Origin: Citromicrobium sp. JLT1363
Lineage (GTDB): Bacteria; Pseudomonadota; Alphaproteobacteria; Sphingomonadales; Sphingomonadaceae
Assembly (NCBI RefSeq): GCF_000186705.1
Contig: NZ_AEUE01000006.1
Coordinates: 62,001-126,000, forward strand
Direction of reading: 5' to 3'
DNA: 64,000 nt
The position numbers and the translations under genes are program-made. Below, piece after piece: positions 54,784 to 63,960 of this stretch. Position 1 is the stretch's first letter. Each line of letters opens with the position of its first letter. The notes beneath the pieces are model-generated. The model had not been told where the DNA came from. It made no database searches and saw only the letters and a list, made by a program, of their open reading frames with translations.

Positions 54784-55937
54784 TGGAAGTCCTCCCTGAT
54801 GAGTGTGGCGGCAGCCTGCGCGGCGATCCCTTCGCCGCGGCCGGTAAAGCCGAGCTTCTCCGTCGTGGTCGCTTTTACGCTGACAGCATCTATCTGAATA
54901 CCCGCCAATTCGGCGATCTTTTCGCGCATGGTATCCTTGTGCGGGCCGATTTTGGGCGCCTCGCAAATGATTGTCAGGTCCAGATTGCCGACACGGTATC
55001 CGGCCTCGCTCGCCAGGGATACCGCGTGTTGCAGGAACTGGCCCGAGGATGCACCCTTCCACCGCGCATCGCTGGGTGGGAAGTGCGTGCCGATATCGCC
55101 GTTGCCGATCGCACCGAGAATGGCATCGACCAGCGCGTGCAGCGCGACGTCGGCGTCGCTGTGCCCGGCAAGTCCCTTGTCGTGATCGATCTTGCACCCG
55201 CCCAGCCACAGGTCCTCACCTTCGGCCAGGGCGTGGACGTCGAAACCTGTGCCGGTGCGAACGGGTGGTGCCTGCATTGCAAAATCCTGTGCGAACGTAA
55301 GTTTGGCGAGGCGCTCGTCACCCGCGACGACGGCGACCTCCTTGCCTTCCGCACGCAGCACCTGCGCATCGTCGGTCGGCTCTTCGTCCCCATCCCATGC
55401 GCGATGGGCGCTCAGGATATCGGCGTAGCGAAACCCTTGCGGGGTCTGCACGCGGGCGAGGGCGGTGCGATCCTCCTGCCCTGTCATGATGCCATCTTTC
55501 GTGCGCGCGATGGTGTCGACCACAGGCAGGGCGGGGATCGCGCCCGGATGATCGTCAAGCGCGGCCAGGACGCGGGCGATAACTGGCTGGGGCAGGGTGG
55601 GGCGCGCGGCGTCGTGGATGAGCACATGTTCCGGTCGCTCGCCTGCCAATGCCTCCAGCCCCGCGGCAACCGACGCGCGCCGCGTCGCGCCGCCATCGAC
55701 AAGGATGATGCTGTCGAGCCCGGCCAGCGCCTCGCGCGCCAGGTCCGCCGCATCGGGCGCGATGGCGACCGCCAGCGGCTGCGCTCCTGCAGCCAGCAGC
55801 GTTTCGGCGCTGTGGCGCAACACCGGCTTGCCGCGCCAGCGGACATATTGCTTGGGAAGCGATTGGCCGGCGCGCGAGCCCGTACCCGCCGCGACGATGA
55901 TCGCGGCAAAACGGGGCGTGTCGGCGAACTGTGGCAT
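54780..55937 (-). CDS. ispDF: bifunctional IspD/IspF isoprenoid-precursor enzyme
   Basis: A 385-residue fusion catalysing two non-consecutive steps of the MEP pathway. The N-terminal IspD cytidylyltransferase has [20 protein letters not shown] and [15 protein letters not shown]. From about residue 228 the IspF cyclodiphosphate synthase begins, with [36 protein letters not shown] and [17 protein letters not shown] (Asp and His metal ligands). The fusion is common in alphaproteobacteria. It diverges from dusB across 61 bases. Confidence 0.96.
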   Translation of the reverse strand: MPQFADTPRFAAIIVAAGTGSRAGQSLPKQYVRWRGKPVLRHSAETLLAAGAQPLAVAIAPDAADLAREALAGLDSIILVDGGATRRASVAAGLEALAGERPEHVLIHDAARPTLPQPVIARVLAALDDHPGAIPALPVVDTIARTKDGIMTGQEDRTALARVQTPQGFRYADILSAHRAWDGDEEPTDDAQVLRAEGKEVAVVAGDERLAKLTFAQDFAMQAPPVRTGTGFDVHALAEGEDLWLGGCKIDHDKGLAGHSDADVALHALVDAILGAIGNGDIGTHFPPSDARWKGASSGQFLQHAVSLASEAGYRVGNLDLTIICEAPKIGPHKDTMREKIAELAGIQIDAVSVKATTTEKLGFTGRGEGIAAQAAATLIREDFQ

Positions 55938-55998
55938 CGGTCGGAGGGGCTACGCGCTTGCGATAGCGGCGGCAATCCACTATTTGCCGCGCTTCCCC

Positions 55999-57018
55999 AT
56001 GATTGAAGTGCCAACCCCTCCCTCGGCCCCGAAGCCGATCGCCATCGGCGACGTGCGCGTCGAAACGCCGGTGATTCTCGCGCCCATGACGGGCGTGACG
56101 GACATGCCGTTCCGCACGCTGGTGCGCCGCTATGGCTCGGGCCTCAACGTGACCGAGATGATCGCGAGCGAAGCGGCGATCCGCGAGACGCGCCAGAGCG
56201 TGCAGAAAGCCGCGTGGGACCGGATCGAGGAGCCGGTCAGCATGCAGCTGGTCGGCTGCGATCCGGTGAGCATGGCCGAGGCTGCCAAATTGCAGGAAGG
56301 CAATGGCGCGGCGATCATCGACATCAATTTCGGCTGCCCGGTGCGCAAGGTCGTCGGCCAGCTGGCGGGCAGCGCGCTGATGCGCGAGGTGCCGCTGGCG
56401 ACCAAGCTGATGGAAGCGACGGTCAAGGCGGTCGATGTGCCGGTGACCGTAAAGATGCGGATGGGGTGGGACCACGCCAGCCTCAACGCGCCCGAACTCG
56501 CGCGGATTGCCGAGGATCTGGGGGTGAAGATGATCACCGTTCACGGTCGCACCCGCAACCAGATGTACAAGGGCAGCGCCGACTGGTCGTTTATCCGCAA
56601 GGTGAAGGACGCGGTGAACATTCCCGTGATCGTCAACGGCGATATCTGCTCGATCGACGATGCGGCCAAGGCGCTGGAGCAATCGGGTGCGGATGGGCTG
56701 ATGATCGGGCGCGGGGCCTACGGCCGCCCCTGGCTGCTCGGCCAGGTGATGCACTGGTGGCAGACCGGCGAGAAGCGCGCCGATCCTCCTTTGAACGAGC
56801 AATATGCCGTGGTGGTGGAGCATTTCCGCCGCATGCTCGACCACTACACCCCCGAAGTCGGCGTGAAGATCGCGCGCAAGCATCTCGGCTGGTATGTGAA
56901 GGGGCTCTATGGTTCATCCGAGTTCCGCAAGGCGGTGAACTTCATCGACGATCCGGCGCAGGTGCTGGGGGAGATCGAACGCTTCTACGAGCCATTCCTC
57001 GTCCGCAGCGCGGCCTGA
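55999..57018 (+). CDS. dusB: tRNA-dihydrouridine synthase B (NifR3-type)
   Basis: A 339-residue FMN enzyme reducing uridines in t[28 protein letters not shown] starts the barrel. The catalytic Cys is in [12 protein letters not shown], and [32 protein letters not shown] and [16 protein letters not shown] follow. The gene is historically nifR3, first in the nifR3-ntrBC-ntrYX cluster. Here ntrY comes next and ntrBC is missing. ATG at 55999 matches the family N-terminus. Confidence 0.95.
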   Translation: MIEVPTPPSAPKPIAIGDVRVETPVILAPMTGVTDMPFRTLVRRYGSGLNVTEMIASEAAIRETRQSVQKAAWDRIEEPVSMQLVGCDPVSMAEAAKLQEGNGAAIIDINFGCPVRKVVGQLAGSALMREVPLATKLMEATVKAVDVPVTVKMRMGWDHASLNAPELARIAEDLGVKMITVHGRTRNQMYKGSADWSFIRKVKDAVNIPVIVNGDICSIDDAAKALEQSGADGLMIGRGAYGRPWLLGQVMHWWQTGEKRADPPLNEQYAVVVEHFRRMLDHYTPEVGVKIARKHLGWYVKGLYGSSEFRKAVNFIDDPAQVLGEIERFYEPFLVRSAA

Positions 57019-57091
57019 CCGACGCGGCGGTTCTGGCACGCGAATCCACCAGCCGTGGCCATATTGCGGTGCAAGGTGGGACGAACGGCTA

Positions 57092-57130
57092 TTGTAACTT
57101 GTAATGCCGCAACAGTGATGTTGTAAGTTG
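57092..57130. repeat. direct repeat TTGTAA(C/G)TTG upstream of ntrY
   Basis: TTGTAACTTG at 57092 and TTGTAAGTTG at 57121 are 29 bases apart, in an AT-richer patch just before the ntrY start at 57137. A regulator site or promoter part is possible. Confidence 0.4.
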
Positions 57131-57136
57131 GCAACG

Positions 57137-59365
57137 ATGATGGCGACTTCCAGCAGACCAAGAAGCGGTTCACGCCTCGCGCGGCGGCTGGTCGTGGTGT
57201 CGCGGCGGGCGAACCTTTTCGGTTGGCTCGAGATCGGCGCGGCCACCGCGCTGGCCATCATGATCCTCGCCACCTGGACGGCCTTTTCGAACCAGCCGAA
57301 CGATACCCAGTTGCTGCCGACGCGGCAGATATCGATCCTGCTGGTTGGCACGCTGGTTCCGGCCATGGCCCTGCTGGTCCTGCTGGGCAGACGGCTTGCG
57401 CTGCGCCGCGCGGCAGGGAGCACCGCGCGGCTGCACGTGCGCCTGGTCTTCCTGTTTTCCCTGATCGCGGCGGTTCCCACGCTGCTGGTGGCGGTGTTTG
57501 CCGCCGTGCTGTTCCAGTCGGGTGTCGATTTCTGGTTTTCGAGCGATTCGCGCGGCCTGTTCGAAAGCACCAACGAGTTTGCGGAAAGCTATTTCGAACA
57601 GAACCAGTTCGACCTCGCGCAGGAAACCACGACAATGGCGGGCGACGTGTTCTACCTGCTGCAGAGGCGCGATGCGAACGATCTGACCAGCCGCGAATTT
57701 CAGGAAGACTATCTCTATCAGATGCAGGCGCGCGACATCAGCGAAAGCGCGATCCTGCAGGCATTCCCCAATGGCACGGTCACGACCGCGGTGGCGGCGG
57801 GGATCGTCGAGGGGAACAAGCCGGCGGAAACCGGTGCCCGCGCCCTGAAGCGGATCGAAGCCGGCGAAACGGAGGTGGTCTACGCCGACCAGGAGAGGAT
57901 CGAGGCGGTCACCCCGATCGACCGGACGGCGGGCATCTACCTCTACAATGCGCGCAACACGACCGCGCTTTCCTTCACCGACTTCCAGCGCGCGACCGAT
58001 ATCATGGTCCAGTATCGAGAGCTGACGCAGAGAGCGCGTGCGATCCAGCTGCGGTTCAATCTGGCGCTGTTCTTCGTGTCGCTGGCGCTGGTGGGTTTTG
58101 CCGTCTGGTTCGCGTTGAGGTTCGCCGACCGCCAGGTGGAGCCGCTGACGGACCTTGTCGCTGCCGCGCGAAAGGTGGGGGCGGGCAACTTCGCGATGCG
58201 GATCGAAGGGCGCACCGGGGCCGACGAGATCGGCCTGCTCAACCGTGCGTTCAACCGCATGACCGCGCAGCTCGAGATGCAGACCGACGATCTGATGCGG
58301 GCCAACCGCGAACTCGATGAACGGCGCGCCTTCATCGAAGCGGTGCTCGAATCGATGAGCGCGGGGATCGTCTCGATCGACGAAGGCGGTGACATTCAGC
58401 TGATGAACACATCGGCCCGCGCGCTCCTGTTCGAAGAGCCGGAGATGGACGGGCGGGGCATGTCCTTCGCGCAGGTTACCCCGCAGATCGCGGACCTGCT
58501 GGCACAGGGGGTCAGCAGCGGGATCGTAACCATCAACAAGGGCGGCGAGCTGCTGACTCTCGCGGTCCGCATGGCGCCCGCCACCGGCGGCCATGTGATT
58601 ACCTTCGAGGATATCACCCGCCAGCTTATCGACCAGCGCCGGGCCGCCTGGTCCGACGTGGCGCGGCGGATCGCGCACGAAATCAAGAACCCTCTCACGC
58701 CTATCCAGCTGGCGACCGAGCGCCTGAACCGGCGCTACGCCCGGCAGGTGGGCGAGGACGACCCGCTGTTCGACGAGCTGACCAGTACGATCGTGCGGCA
58801 GGTCGGGGCTCTGCGCACGATGGTCGACGAATTCTCGTCCTTTGCGCGGCTGCCAAAACCGGTATTCCGCGACGAGGACGCGCTCGACCTGGTGCGCCAG
58901 GCGGTGTTCCTGCAGGAAGTCGCGCATCAGGACATCGGGTTCGAACTGAACGCGCCGGAGGGCACGGTTTCGCTGATGTGCGATCGCCACCAGTTCGGCC
59001 AGGCGATGACCAACGTGCTCAAGAACGCGGTCGAGGCCGTGCAGGCGCGCGCTGCCGAGGACGAGCCGGACTATGCCGGCCACATCGCGGTAGCCATCGA
59101 ACCGTCGGAAGAGATGATCGACGTGATCGTGTCGGACAATGGCGTGGGCCTCCCCGCAGATCGCGACCGGATCGCAGAGCCTTATGTCACGACGCGCGAG
59201 AAGGGCACCGGCCTGGGTCTCGCGATCGTGAGCAAGATCGTGGAAGAGCATGGCGGGAAGATGAGCTTCGCGCCGGGGCCATCCCGGGGCACCCAGGTTA
59301 TCCTGAGCTTCGCACGCACGCCCGAATCCACGCCCCCAACCGCTTCGGAGGAGCAAGCCGCATGA
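57137..59365 (+). CDS. ntrY: sensor histidine kinase NtrY
   Basis: A 742-residue membrane kinase of the NtrY/NtrX nitrogen and redox-responsive system. Hydrophobic helices lie at about residues 32-53, 68-89 and 106-132, then a periplasmic loop, then another helix near 307-330. HAMP (EPLTDLVAAARKVGAGNFAMRI), PAS, HisKA with RRIAHEIKNPLTPIQLATERL (phospho-His) and HATPase with VSDNGVGLP and GTGLGLAIVSKIVEEHGG follow. A TTG nine bases upstream and an ATG three downstream are alternative starts. ntrX follows after 28 bases. Confidence 0.93.
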   Translation: MMATSSRPRSGSRLARRLVVVSRRANLFGWLEIGAATALAIMILATWTAFSNQPNDTQLLPTRQISILLVGTLVPAMALLVLLGRRLALRRAAGSTARLHVRLVFLFSLIAAVPTLLVAVFAAVLFQSGVDFWFSSDSRGLFESTNEFAESYFEQNQFDLAQETTTMAGDVFYLLQRRDANDLTSREFQEDYLYQMQARDISESAILQAFPNGTVTTAVAAGIVEGNKPAETGARALKRIEAGETEVVYADQERIEAVTPIDRTAGIYLYNARNTTALSFTDFQRATDIMVQYRELTQRARAIQLRFNLALFFVSLALVGFAVWFALRFADRQVEPLTDLVAAARKVGAGNFAMRIEGRTGADEIGLLNRAFNRMTAQLEMQTDDLMRANRELDERRAFIEAVLESMSAGIVSIDEGGDIQLMNTSARALLFEEPEMDGRGMSFAQVTPQIADLLAQGVSSGIVTINKGGELLTLAVRMAPATGGHVITFEDITRQLIDQRRAAWSDVARRIAHEIKNPLTPIQLATERLNRRYARQVGEDDPLFDELTSTIVRQVGALRTMVDEFSSFARLPKPVFRDEDALDLVRQAVFLQEVAHQDIGFELNAPEGTVSLMCDRHQFGQAMTNVLKNAVEAVQARAAEDEPDYAGHIAVAIEPSEEMIDVIVSDNGVGLPADRDRIAEPYVTTREKGTGLGLAIVSKIVEEHGGKMSFAPGPSRGTQVILSFARTPESTPPTASEEQAA

Positions 59366-59393
59366 GCGCGCAATCAACCGGGAGTACGAGCTG

Positions 59394-59843
59394 ATGGCCG
59401 TCGACATTCTGGTGGTCGATGACGAACGCGATATTCGTGAACTCGTTTCGGGCGTCCTGAGCGATGAGGGATACGAATGCCGGGTGGCAGGCGACAGTGG
59501 CAGCGCGTTGCGCATGGTCGACGAACGGCGGCCCAGCCTCGTCCTGCTCGATGTGTGGCTGCACGGGAGCCCGATGGACGGGCTCGAAGTGCTCGATGCG
59601 ATCAAGGCGCGTGAGCCGGAACTGCCGGTCATCATCTTTTCCGGGCACGGCAACATCGACACAGCCGTCTCCGCCGTCAGCCGTGGTGCGATGGACTTCA
59701 TCGAGAAGCCTTTCGAGACGGAGCGGCTTCTGCTGCTGGTGGAACGGGCAACCGAAACCGAGCGCCTGCGGCGCGAGAATACCCGTCTGAAGCAGGATAA
59801 CGGGGGCGGGGGGAAGAGTTCACCGGCAACTCCGCCGCCGTGA
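59394..59843 (+). pseudogene. ntrX: ntrX, receiver part ahead of a frame break
   Basis: These 149 codons begin as normal NtrX. VDILVVDDERDIRELVSG and Asp53 (LVLLDVWL) form the receiver, with later Lys in FIEKPFETERL. After RRENTRLKQDN the frame enters a G-rich run (59801-59813) and then unrelated residues to a TGA at 59841-59843. The expected continuation EEFTGNSAAVNQVRATLKRVA is in another frame. One extra G, or two fewer, in the run of six G (59808-59813) would restore one continuous NtrX of about 459 residues. It is either a true frameshift or a homopolymer sequencing error. Confidence 0.85.
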
Positions 59844-60772
59844 ACCAGGTCCGCGCGACGCTGAAGCGGGTCGCCAATACCGGCAGCCGCGTGCTCATCA
59901 GCGGCCCTGCCGGAAGCGGCAAGGAAGTGGCCGCCCGCCTGCTCCACAGCTGGAGCCCGAGGGCCTCCAATGCGTTCGTGATCGTCAATTCCGCGCGCAT
60001 CACCTCGGAACGGTTCGAACAGGAGCTGTTCGGCGAGGAACAGGACGGCAAGCTGATCCGTCCCGGCCTGCTCGAAACCGCCGATGGTGGCACGCTCTAC
60101 CTGGACGAGGTGGCGGACATGCCGCTGTCCACACAGGCGCGCATCCTGCGCGTGCTGACCGAACAGAGCTTCGTGCGGGTGGGGGGCAATCGCCAGATCG
60201 GCGTCGACATGCGCGTGGTTTCCTCCACCTCGCGCGATCTGCAGAAGGAAATCGAGGAGAAGCGCTTCCGCGAGGACCTGTTCTATCGTCTGAACGTCGT
60301 GCCGGTCGAAATCCCGTCGCTGGCCGACCGGCGCGACGATATCCCCGCGCTCGCCACGCACTTCTTCGCCCGTTACGCGGCCGAGCAGGGCCTGCCGCCA
60401 CCCGAGGTCAGCGAGGACGCGCTGGCCACGCTGCAGGCCTACGACTGGCCGGGCAACGTGCGCGAACTGCGCAATGTGGTGGAACGAACGGTGATCCTGT
60501 CTCCGCGCGACAAGATGCAGGTGATCGAGCCCGACATGCTGCCCGCCGAGATTACCGAGGGCGGGGTGAAGGGCGGTATCGGCCTCTCCAGCCTGATGGG
60601 GGTGCCCCTGCGCGAGGCTCGCGAGGAATTCGAACGCGAGTATCTGACGATCCAGATCCGCCGGTTTTCGGGCAATATCTCGAAAACGGCGAGCTTCATC
60701 GGAATGGAACGCTCTGCCCTGCATCGAAAACTGAAGATTCTCGGCATGACCGAAAGGAAGGATGAGGACTGA
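59840..60772 (+). pseudogene. ntrX: ntrX, AAA+ and DNA-binding part after the frame break
   Basis: These 310 codons hold the rest of NtrX. The Walker A is LISGPAGSGKEVAARLL, Walker B is GGTLYLDEVAD, and sensor motifs such as WPGNVRELRNVVERTVIL follow. A Fis-type helix-turn-helix (NISKTASFIGMERSALHRKLKIL) ends the protein. The GAFTGA loop that contacts sigma-54 is absent (ELFGEEQDGKLIRPGLLE), as known for some alphaproteobacterial NtrX that work with sigma-70. A GTG at 59840 overlapping the upstream TGA could allow separate translation. Homology to NtrX clearly continues upstream of it in this frame. Confidence 0.85.
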
Positions 60773-60927
60773 CCCCGGTCTGGCTCTGCCCGCGCGGATA
60801 GGGCGGAACGCAACCGCGAGGCGCGCATTTTTTCCCTAAAGGGTCTGCCCTCGGGTGCGAAGGGCGGGCATAAGGAGCGACGCGGGGGCCGCGCGATTGA
60901 GCCTCCGCCAAGAACAGGAACAGGGTC

Positions 60928-61548
60928 ATGCCCGAAGGAAAAACCCTCTCGATACGGACGAAATCGGCGGCAGAAACCGACGTGGTCGCCAATGAACCCC
61001 CGATCGAAGGCGCCCCCGCGAAAACACGTGCGGAAAAGCCACGGCCCGAGCGTCAATCGAACGAGAGGCAGTCTAACGACAAGCAGCCCGATCTGCAGGA
61101 CGCGCTGCTCAACAGCCTTCGGCGCGACAAGGCGCCGGTTACGGTGTTTCTCGTCAAGGGCGTGAAGCTGCAGGGCATCATCACCTGGTTCGACAATTTC
61201 TCGCTGCTCTTGCGGCGCGACGGACAGTCGCAGCTGGTCTACAAGCATGCGATCAGCACGATCATGCCCGCACAGGCGATGGACGCGGAACAGTTTTCCA
61301 GCCGGGAGGGCAACCGCAAGCAGCGTCAGTTGCAGGACGTCTTTCTCGGCCGTGTCAGCGAGTCTGAAGTCCAGGTGACGATGTTCCTGGTCAATGGTGT
61401 GATGCTGCAGGGCCGGATCGCAGCCTACGACCTGTTCTGCACGCTGCTCGAACGTGACGGTTACGTCCAGCTCGCATACAAGCACGCCGTTTCGACCATT
61501 CAGCCTGCCGAGCCGGTCGACCTGAGCGACTGGGAAGACGACGATTGA
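60928..61548 (+). CDS. hfq: Hfq with two tandem Sm-like domains
   Basis: A 206-residue RNA chaperone, about twice the usual length. After a charged, disordered-looking 54-residue start, domain 1 (55-114) has [30 protein letters not shown] and YKHAISTI. After a linker, domain 2 (134-193) has [28 protein letters not shown] and YKHAVSTI. Both keep the YKHA Sm2 motif of the RNA-binding ring. If three copies join, they would make the usual six-domain ring. An acidic end follows. The position after ntrX and before hflX is classical. I recall a similar tandem form described in Novosphingobium. Confidence 0.95.
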   Translation: MPEGKTLSIRTKSAAETDVVANEPPIEGAPAKTRAEKPRPERQSNERQSNDKQPDLQDALLNSLRRDKAPVTVFLVKGVKLQGIITWFDNFSLLLRRDGQSQLVYKHAISTIMPAQAMDAEQFSSREGNRKQRQLQDVFLGRVSESEVQVTMFLVNGVMLQGRIAAYDLFCTLLERDGYVQLAYKHAVSTIQPAEPVDLSDWEDDD

Positions 61549-61589
61549 CGGGATTATTCTAGATTTTCGAAGATGAACTTGAAGGCGAG

Positions 61590-62906
61590 GTGACGCGCGG
61601 CGCGCGCGCCCTCGTGGTTTGCCCCGACATTCGCGGACAATCGAACGAGCTGCCCGCCGAAGAGCGTCTGGCCGAGGCCATCGGCCTGGCCAATGCCATC
61701 GGCATCGTGGTGGCCGAAAGCTATGTCCAGCCCGTACGCGACGTACGTCCGGCGACCTTGTTCGGGGCGGGGCAGGTCGAAAAGATCGGCACCGATGCCG
61801 AACTCGCTGAAGCCGAGCTGATTATCGTCGACGGGGCGCTGTCGGCCATTCAGCAGCGCACGCTGGAAGAACAGCTCAAGCGCAAGGTGATCGACCGGAC
61901 GGGCCTGATCCTGGAGATTTTCGGCGAGCGTGCAGCGACCGCCGAAGGCCGCCTGCAGGTAGAACTCGCGCACCTCGACTACCAGGCCAGCCGTCTCGTG
62001 CGCAGCTGGACCCACCTTGAACGTCAGCGCGGCGGCTACGGCTTCCTTGGCGGGCCGGGTGAAACGCAGATCGAAGCCGACAGGCGGATGATCCGCACCC
62101 GCATGAGCCGCCTTCGCAAGGAACTGGAACAGGTCCGCAAGACCCGCGCGTTGCACCGCGAACGCCGGACGCGCGCCCCGTGGCCGGTGATCGCGCTGGT
62201 CGGCTACACCAACGCCGGAAAGTCCACCATTTTCAATCGCTTGACCGGTGCCGACGTAATGGCCGAGGATTTGCTCTTCGCCACACTCGACCCGACGATG
62301 CGCGCGATCGGCCTGCCGGGCGTGGAAAAGGCGATCCTCTCCGACACGGTCGGGTTCATTTCCGACCTGCCGACCCAGCTGGTCGCCGCTTTCCGCGCGA
62401 CTCTGGAGGAAGTGACGAACGCCGACCTGATCCTGCACGTGCGCGACATTGCCAATCCTTCCAGCGCGGCGCAGAAAACGCAGGTTCTCGATGTGTTGCG
62501 CGGCCTGGGTGTCGTGGGCGCGCCGGAGGAAGGTGCCGAGGAAGCCAGCGTCATCCCGATTCTGGAAGTCTGGAACAAGTGGGACTTGCTGCCCGACGAT
62601 ATGCGCACCGATCTGGCTGCGCGCGCGGAAGACGACGAAGGCGTCGTTCCGCTTTCGGCGGAAACAGGCTTCAATCTCGAAGCGCTCGAGGCGCGGATAG
62701 CGCAAGTGCTGACGCGCGGTGCCAGCCTGCGCGAGTTCGTGCTTCCGACCTCTGCGGGACGCGAGATCGCGTGGCTCCACGCGCATGGCGACGTGCTGGA
62801 GGAAGAGGAGCTTCCTGCCGGGGAGGGCGGTGCACCTCGCCATCGGGTGCTGGTGCGCCTCGGCCCCAAGGAGCTTGGCCAGTTCGAAAGCTTCGAGTTA
62901 GGCTGA
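61590..62906 (+). CDS. hflX: GTPase HflX
   Basis: A 438-residue ribosome-associated GTPase that rescues or splits stalled ribosomes under stress. The N-terminal domain has RPATLFGAGQVEKI, then GGYGFLGGPGETQIEADRR. The G domain has VGYTNAGKSTIFNRLTG (G1), DTVGFISDLP (G3) and VWNKWDLL (G4). The start is GTG at 61590. The frame continues 9 codons up to an ATT with no ribosome site, so GTG is preferred. The 3' end overlaps mazG by 9 bases, tail to tail. Confidence 0.95.
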   Translation: MTRGARALVVCPDIRGQSNELPAEERLAEAIGLANAIGIVVAESYVQPVRDVRPATLFGAGQVEKIGTDAELAEAELIIVDGALSAIQQRTLEEQLKRKVIDRTGLILEIFGERAATAEGRLQVELAHLDYQASRLVRSWTHLERQRGGYGFLGGPGETQIEADRRMIRTRMSRLRKELEQVRKTRALHRERRTRAPWPVIALVGYTNAGKSTIFNRLTGADVMAEDLLFATLDPTMRAIGLPGVEKAILSDTVGFISDLPTQLVAAFRATLEEVTNADLILHVRDIANPSSAAQKTQVLDVLRGLGVVGAPEEGAEEASVIPILEVWNKWDLLPDDMRTDLAARAEDDEGVVPLSAETGFNLEALEARIAQVLTRGASLREFVLPTSAGREIAWLHAHGDVLEEEELPAGEGGAPRHRVLVRLGPKELGQFESFELG

Positions 62907-63677
62907 CGCGTTCTTTTCGCCGCGCTTCACGGCCTGCCACAGCGCTTCCTGATTATCGAGATCAAGGCTGGCGAAGTCGCCTTCGGCCAGTCTTTCCATA
63001 CCGCGATAGCGGCGTTCGAACTTGTCGTTTGCGGCGCGTAGCGCGGCTTCCGGCGCTATGCCGTGAGCGCGGACGAGATTGACCGCGGCGAAGAGCAAAT
63101 CACCAGCTTCCTCTTCGCGCGTTGCATCGTCCGCCTCTGCCAGTTCGCGTGCTTCTTCGGCGACCTTCGCGGCCGCGCCTGAAGGATCGGGCCAGTCGAA
63201 TCCATCGCGTGCGGCACGCTTCTGCAGTTTTTCGGCGCGGAGCAGGGCGGGCAGGGCACGCGCCACGCCGTCCATTGCGCTCTGCTGCCCCTTCGCCTCA
63301 CGTTCCTTTGCCTTGAGCGATTCCCACCGGGTCTCGTCCATCGTGCCGGTTGAGTCGCCGAAGATATGCGGGTGACGGGCTTCCATCTTGTCGGAGATCG
63401 ATCGCGCGACGTCCTCGAAACCGAACAGGCCGCGTTCCTCGGCCATGCGCGCGTGGAACACGACCTGGAACAGCAGGTCACCCAGTTCCTCGCGCAGCTC
63501 CGTCATGGCGTCGCGCTCGATGGCGTCCGCGACCTCGTAGGCTTCCTCGATCGTGTACGGTGCGATGCTGGCAAAATCCTGCGCCAGGTCCCATTCGCAG
63601 CCATGCCGCGGGTCACGCAGTCGCGCCATGATGGCGATGAGTCGGTCGATCTGGTTTTCCGATGCAGGTTCGCTCAT
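62898..63677 (-). CDS. mazG: nucleoside triphosphate pyrophosphohydrolase MazG
   Basis: A 259-residue house-cleaning enzyme hydrolysing abnormal nucleoside triphosphates to monophosphates. It has two MazG domains. The first has YTIEEAYEVADAI and LREELGDLLFQVVFHARMAEE (Glu/Asp metal sites); the second has KVAEEARELAEADD and EEEAGDLLFAAVNLVRAHG. The position beside hflX is conserved in alphaproteobacteria. The promoter probably lies in the short AT-rich interval holding the dif-like site. Confidence 0.94.
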   Translation of the reverse strand: MSEPASENQIDRLIAIMARLRDPRHGCEWDLAQDFASIAPYTIEEAYEVADAIERDAMTELREELGDLLFQVVFHARMAEERGLFGFEDVARSISDKMEARHPHIFGDSTGTMDETRWESLKAKEREAKGQQSAMDGVARALPALLRAEKLQKRAARDGFDWPDPSGAAAKVAEEARELAEADDATREEEAGDLLFAAVNLVRAHGIAPEAALRAANDKFERRYRGMERLAEGDFASLDLDNQEALWQAVKRGEKNASA

Positions 63678-63701
63678 GGCGGCAGGGCATAGGGCCTCCG
63701 T

Positions 63702-63773
63702 GTGCCGCCGTCAGCATCAGCATAAGACGGATAATATATATTATGTAAAATAATAGGTGGGCTGACGGGGCAC
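63702..63773. repeat. 13-bp inverted repeats flanking an AT-rich core
   Basis: GTGCCGCCGTCAGC (63702-63715) and GCTGACGGGGCAC (63761-63773) are reverse complements apart from one inserted base. They enclose 45 AT-rich bases that contain the dif-like site. This could be a nested recombination or termination structure. Confidence 0.75.
63724..63751 (+). other. probable dif site (XerC/XerD chromosome-dimer resolution)
   Basis: The 28 bases divide into AAGACGGATAA, TATATA and TTATGTAAAAT. Compared from memory with E. coli dif (GGTGCGCATAA, TGTATA, TTATGTTAAAT), the XerD arm matches at 10 of 11 bases, the centre at 5 of 6 and the XerC arm at 6 of 11. The inner part includes the perfect palindrome ATAATATATATTAT. 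In a high-G+C intergenic setting this fits an alphaproteobacterial dif and would place the replication terminus here. Confidence 0.82.
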
Positions 63774-63792
63774 CCAATGGCCGATTGCGGCC

Positions 63793-63960
63793 CTACCGGA
63801 TCATCGTGACCAGAAGCATCAGGCCGGTAATGATGACCGCCCAGATCAAAGCGTGACGCAGCGAAGTCTTCCAGTTGAGGCCATGCGCCGCAAAAGCGCT
63901 GACGGCGAGTACGAGCCAGCCGACCACTGCCACCACTTGCACGATCTCGAATTGCGTCAT
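63793..63960 (-). CDS. 55-residue membrane protein
   Basis: MTQFEIVQVVAVVGWLVLAV starts two hydrophobic helices (about residues 5-24 and 37-53) joined by the short loop AAHGLNWKTSLRH. I do not recognise the family. The ATG overlaps the stop of an upstream gene that enters from outside the window (ATGA), good evidence that it is translated. It reads toward the dif-like site and mazG. Confidence 0.75.
   Translation of the reverse strand: MTQFEIVQVVAVVGWLVLAVSAFAAHGLNWKTSLRHALIWAVIITGLMLLVTMIR

Noticed and set aside
59808-59843. Programmed ribosomal frameshift in ntrX
   Set aside because: There is no classical slippery heptamer with a downstream structure that I can identify; a plain indel in the G-run is simpler.
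57170-60724. 1184-codon open frame antisense to ntrY and ntrX
   Set aside because: The same codon-bias shadow; ntrY and ntrX motifs are unmistakable on the plus strand.
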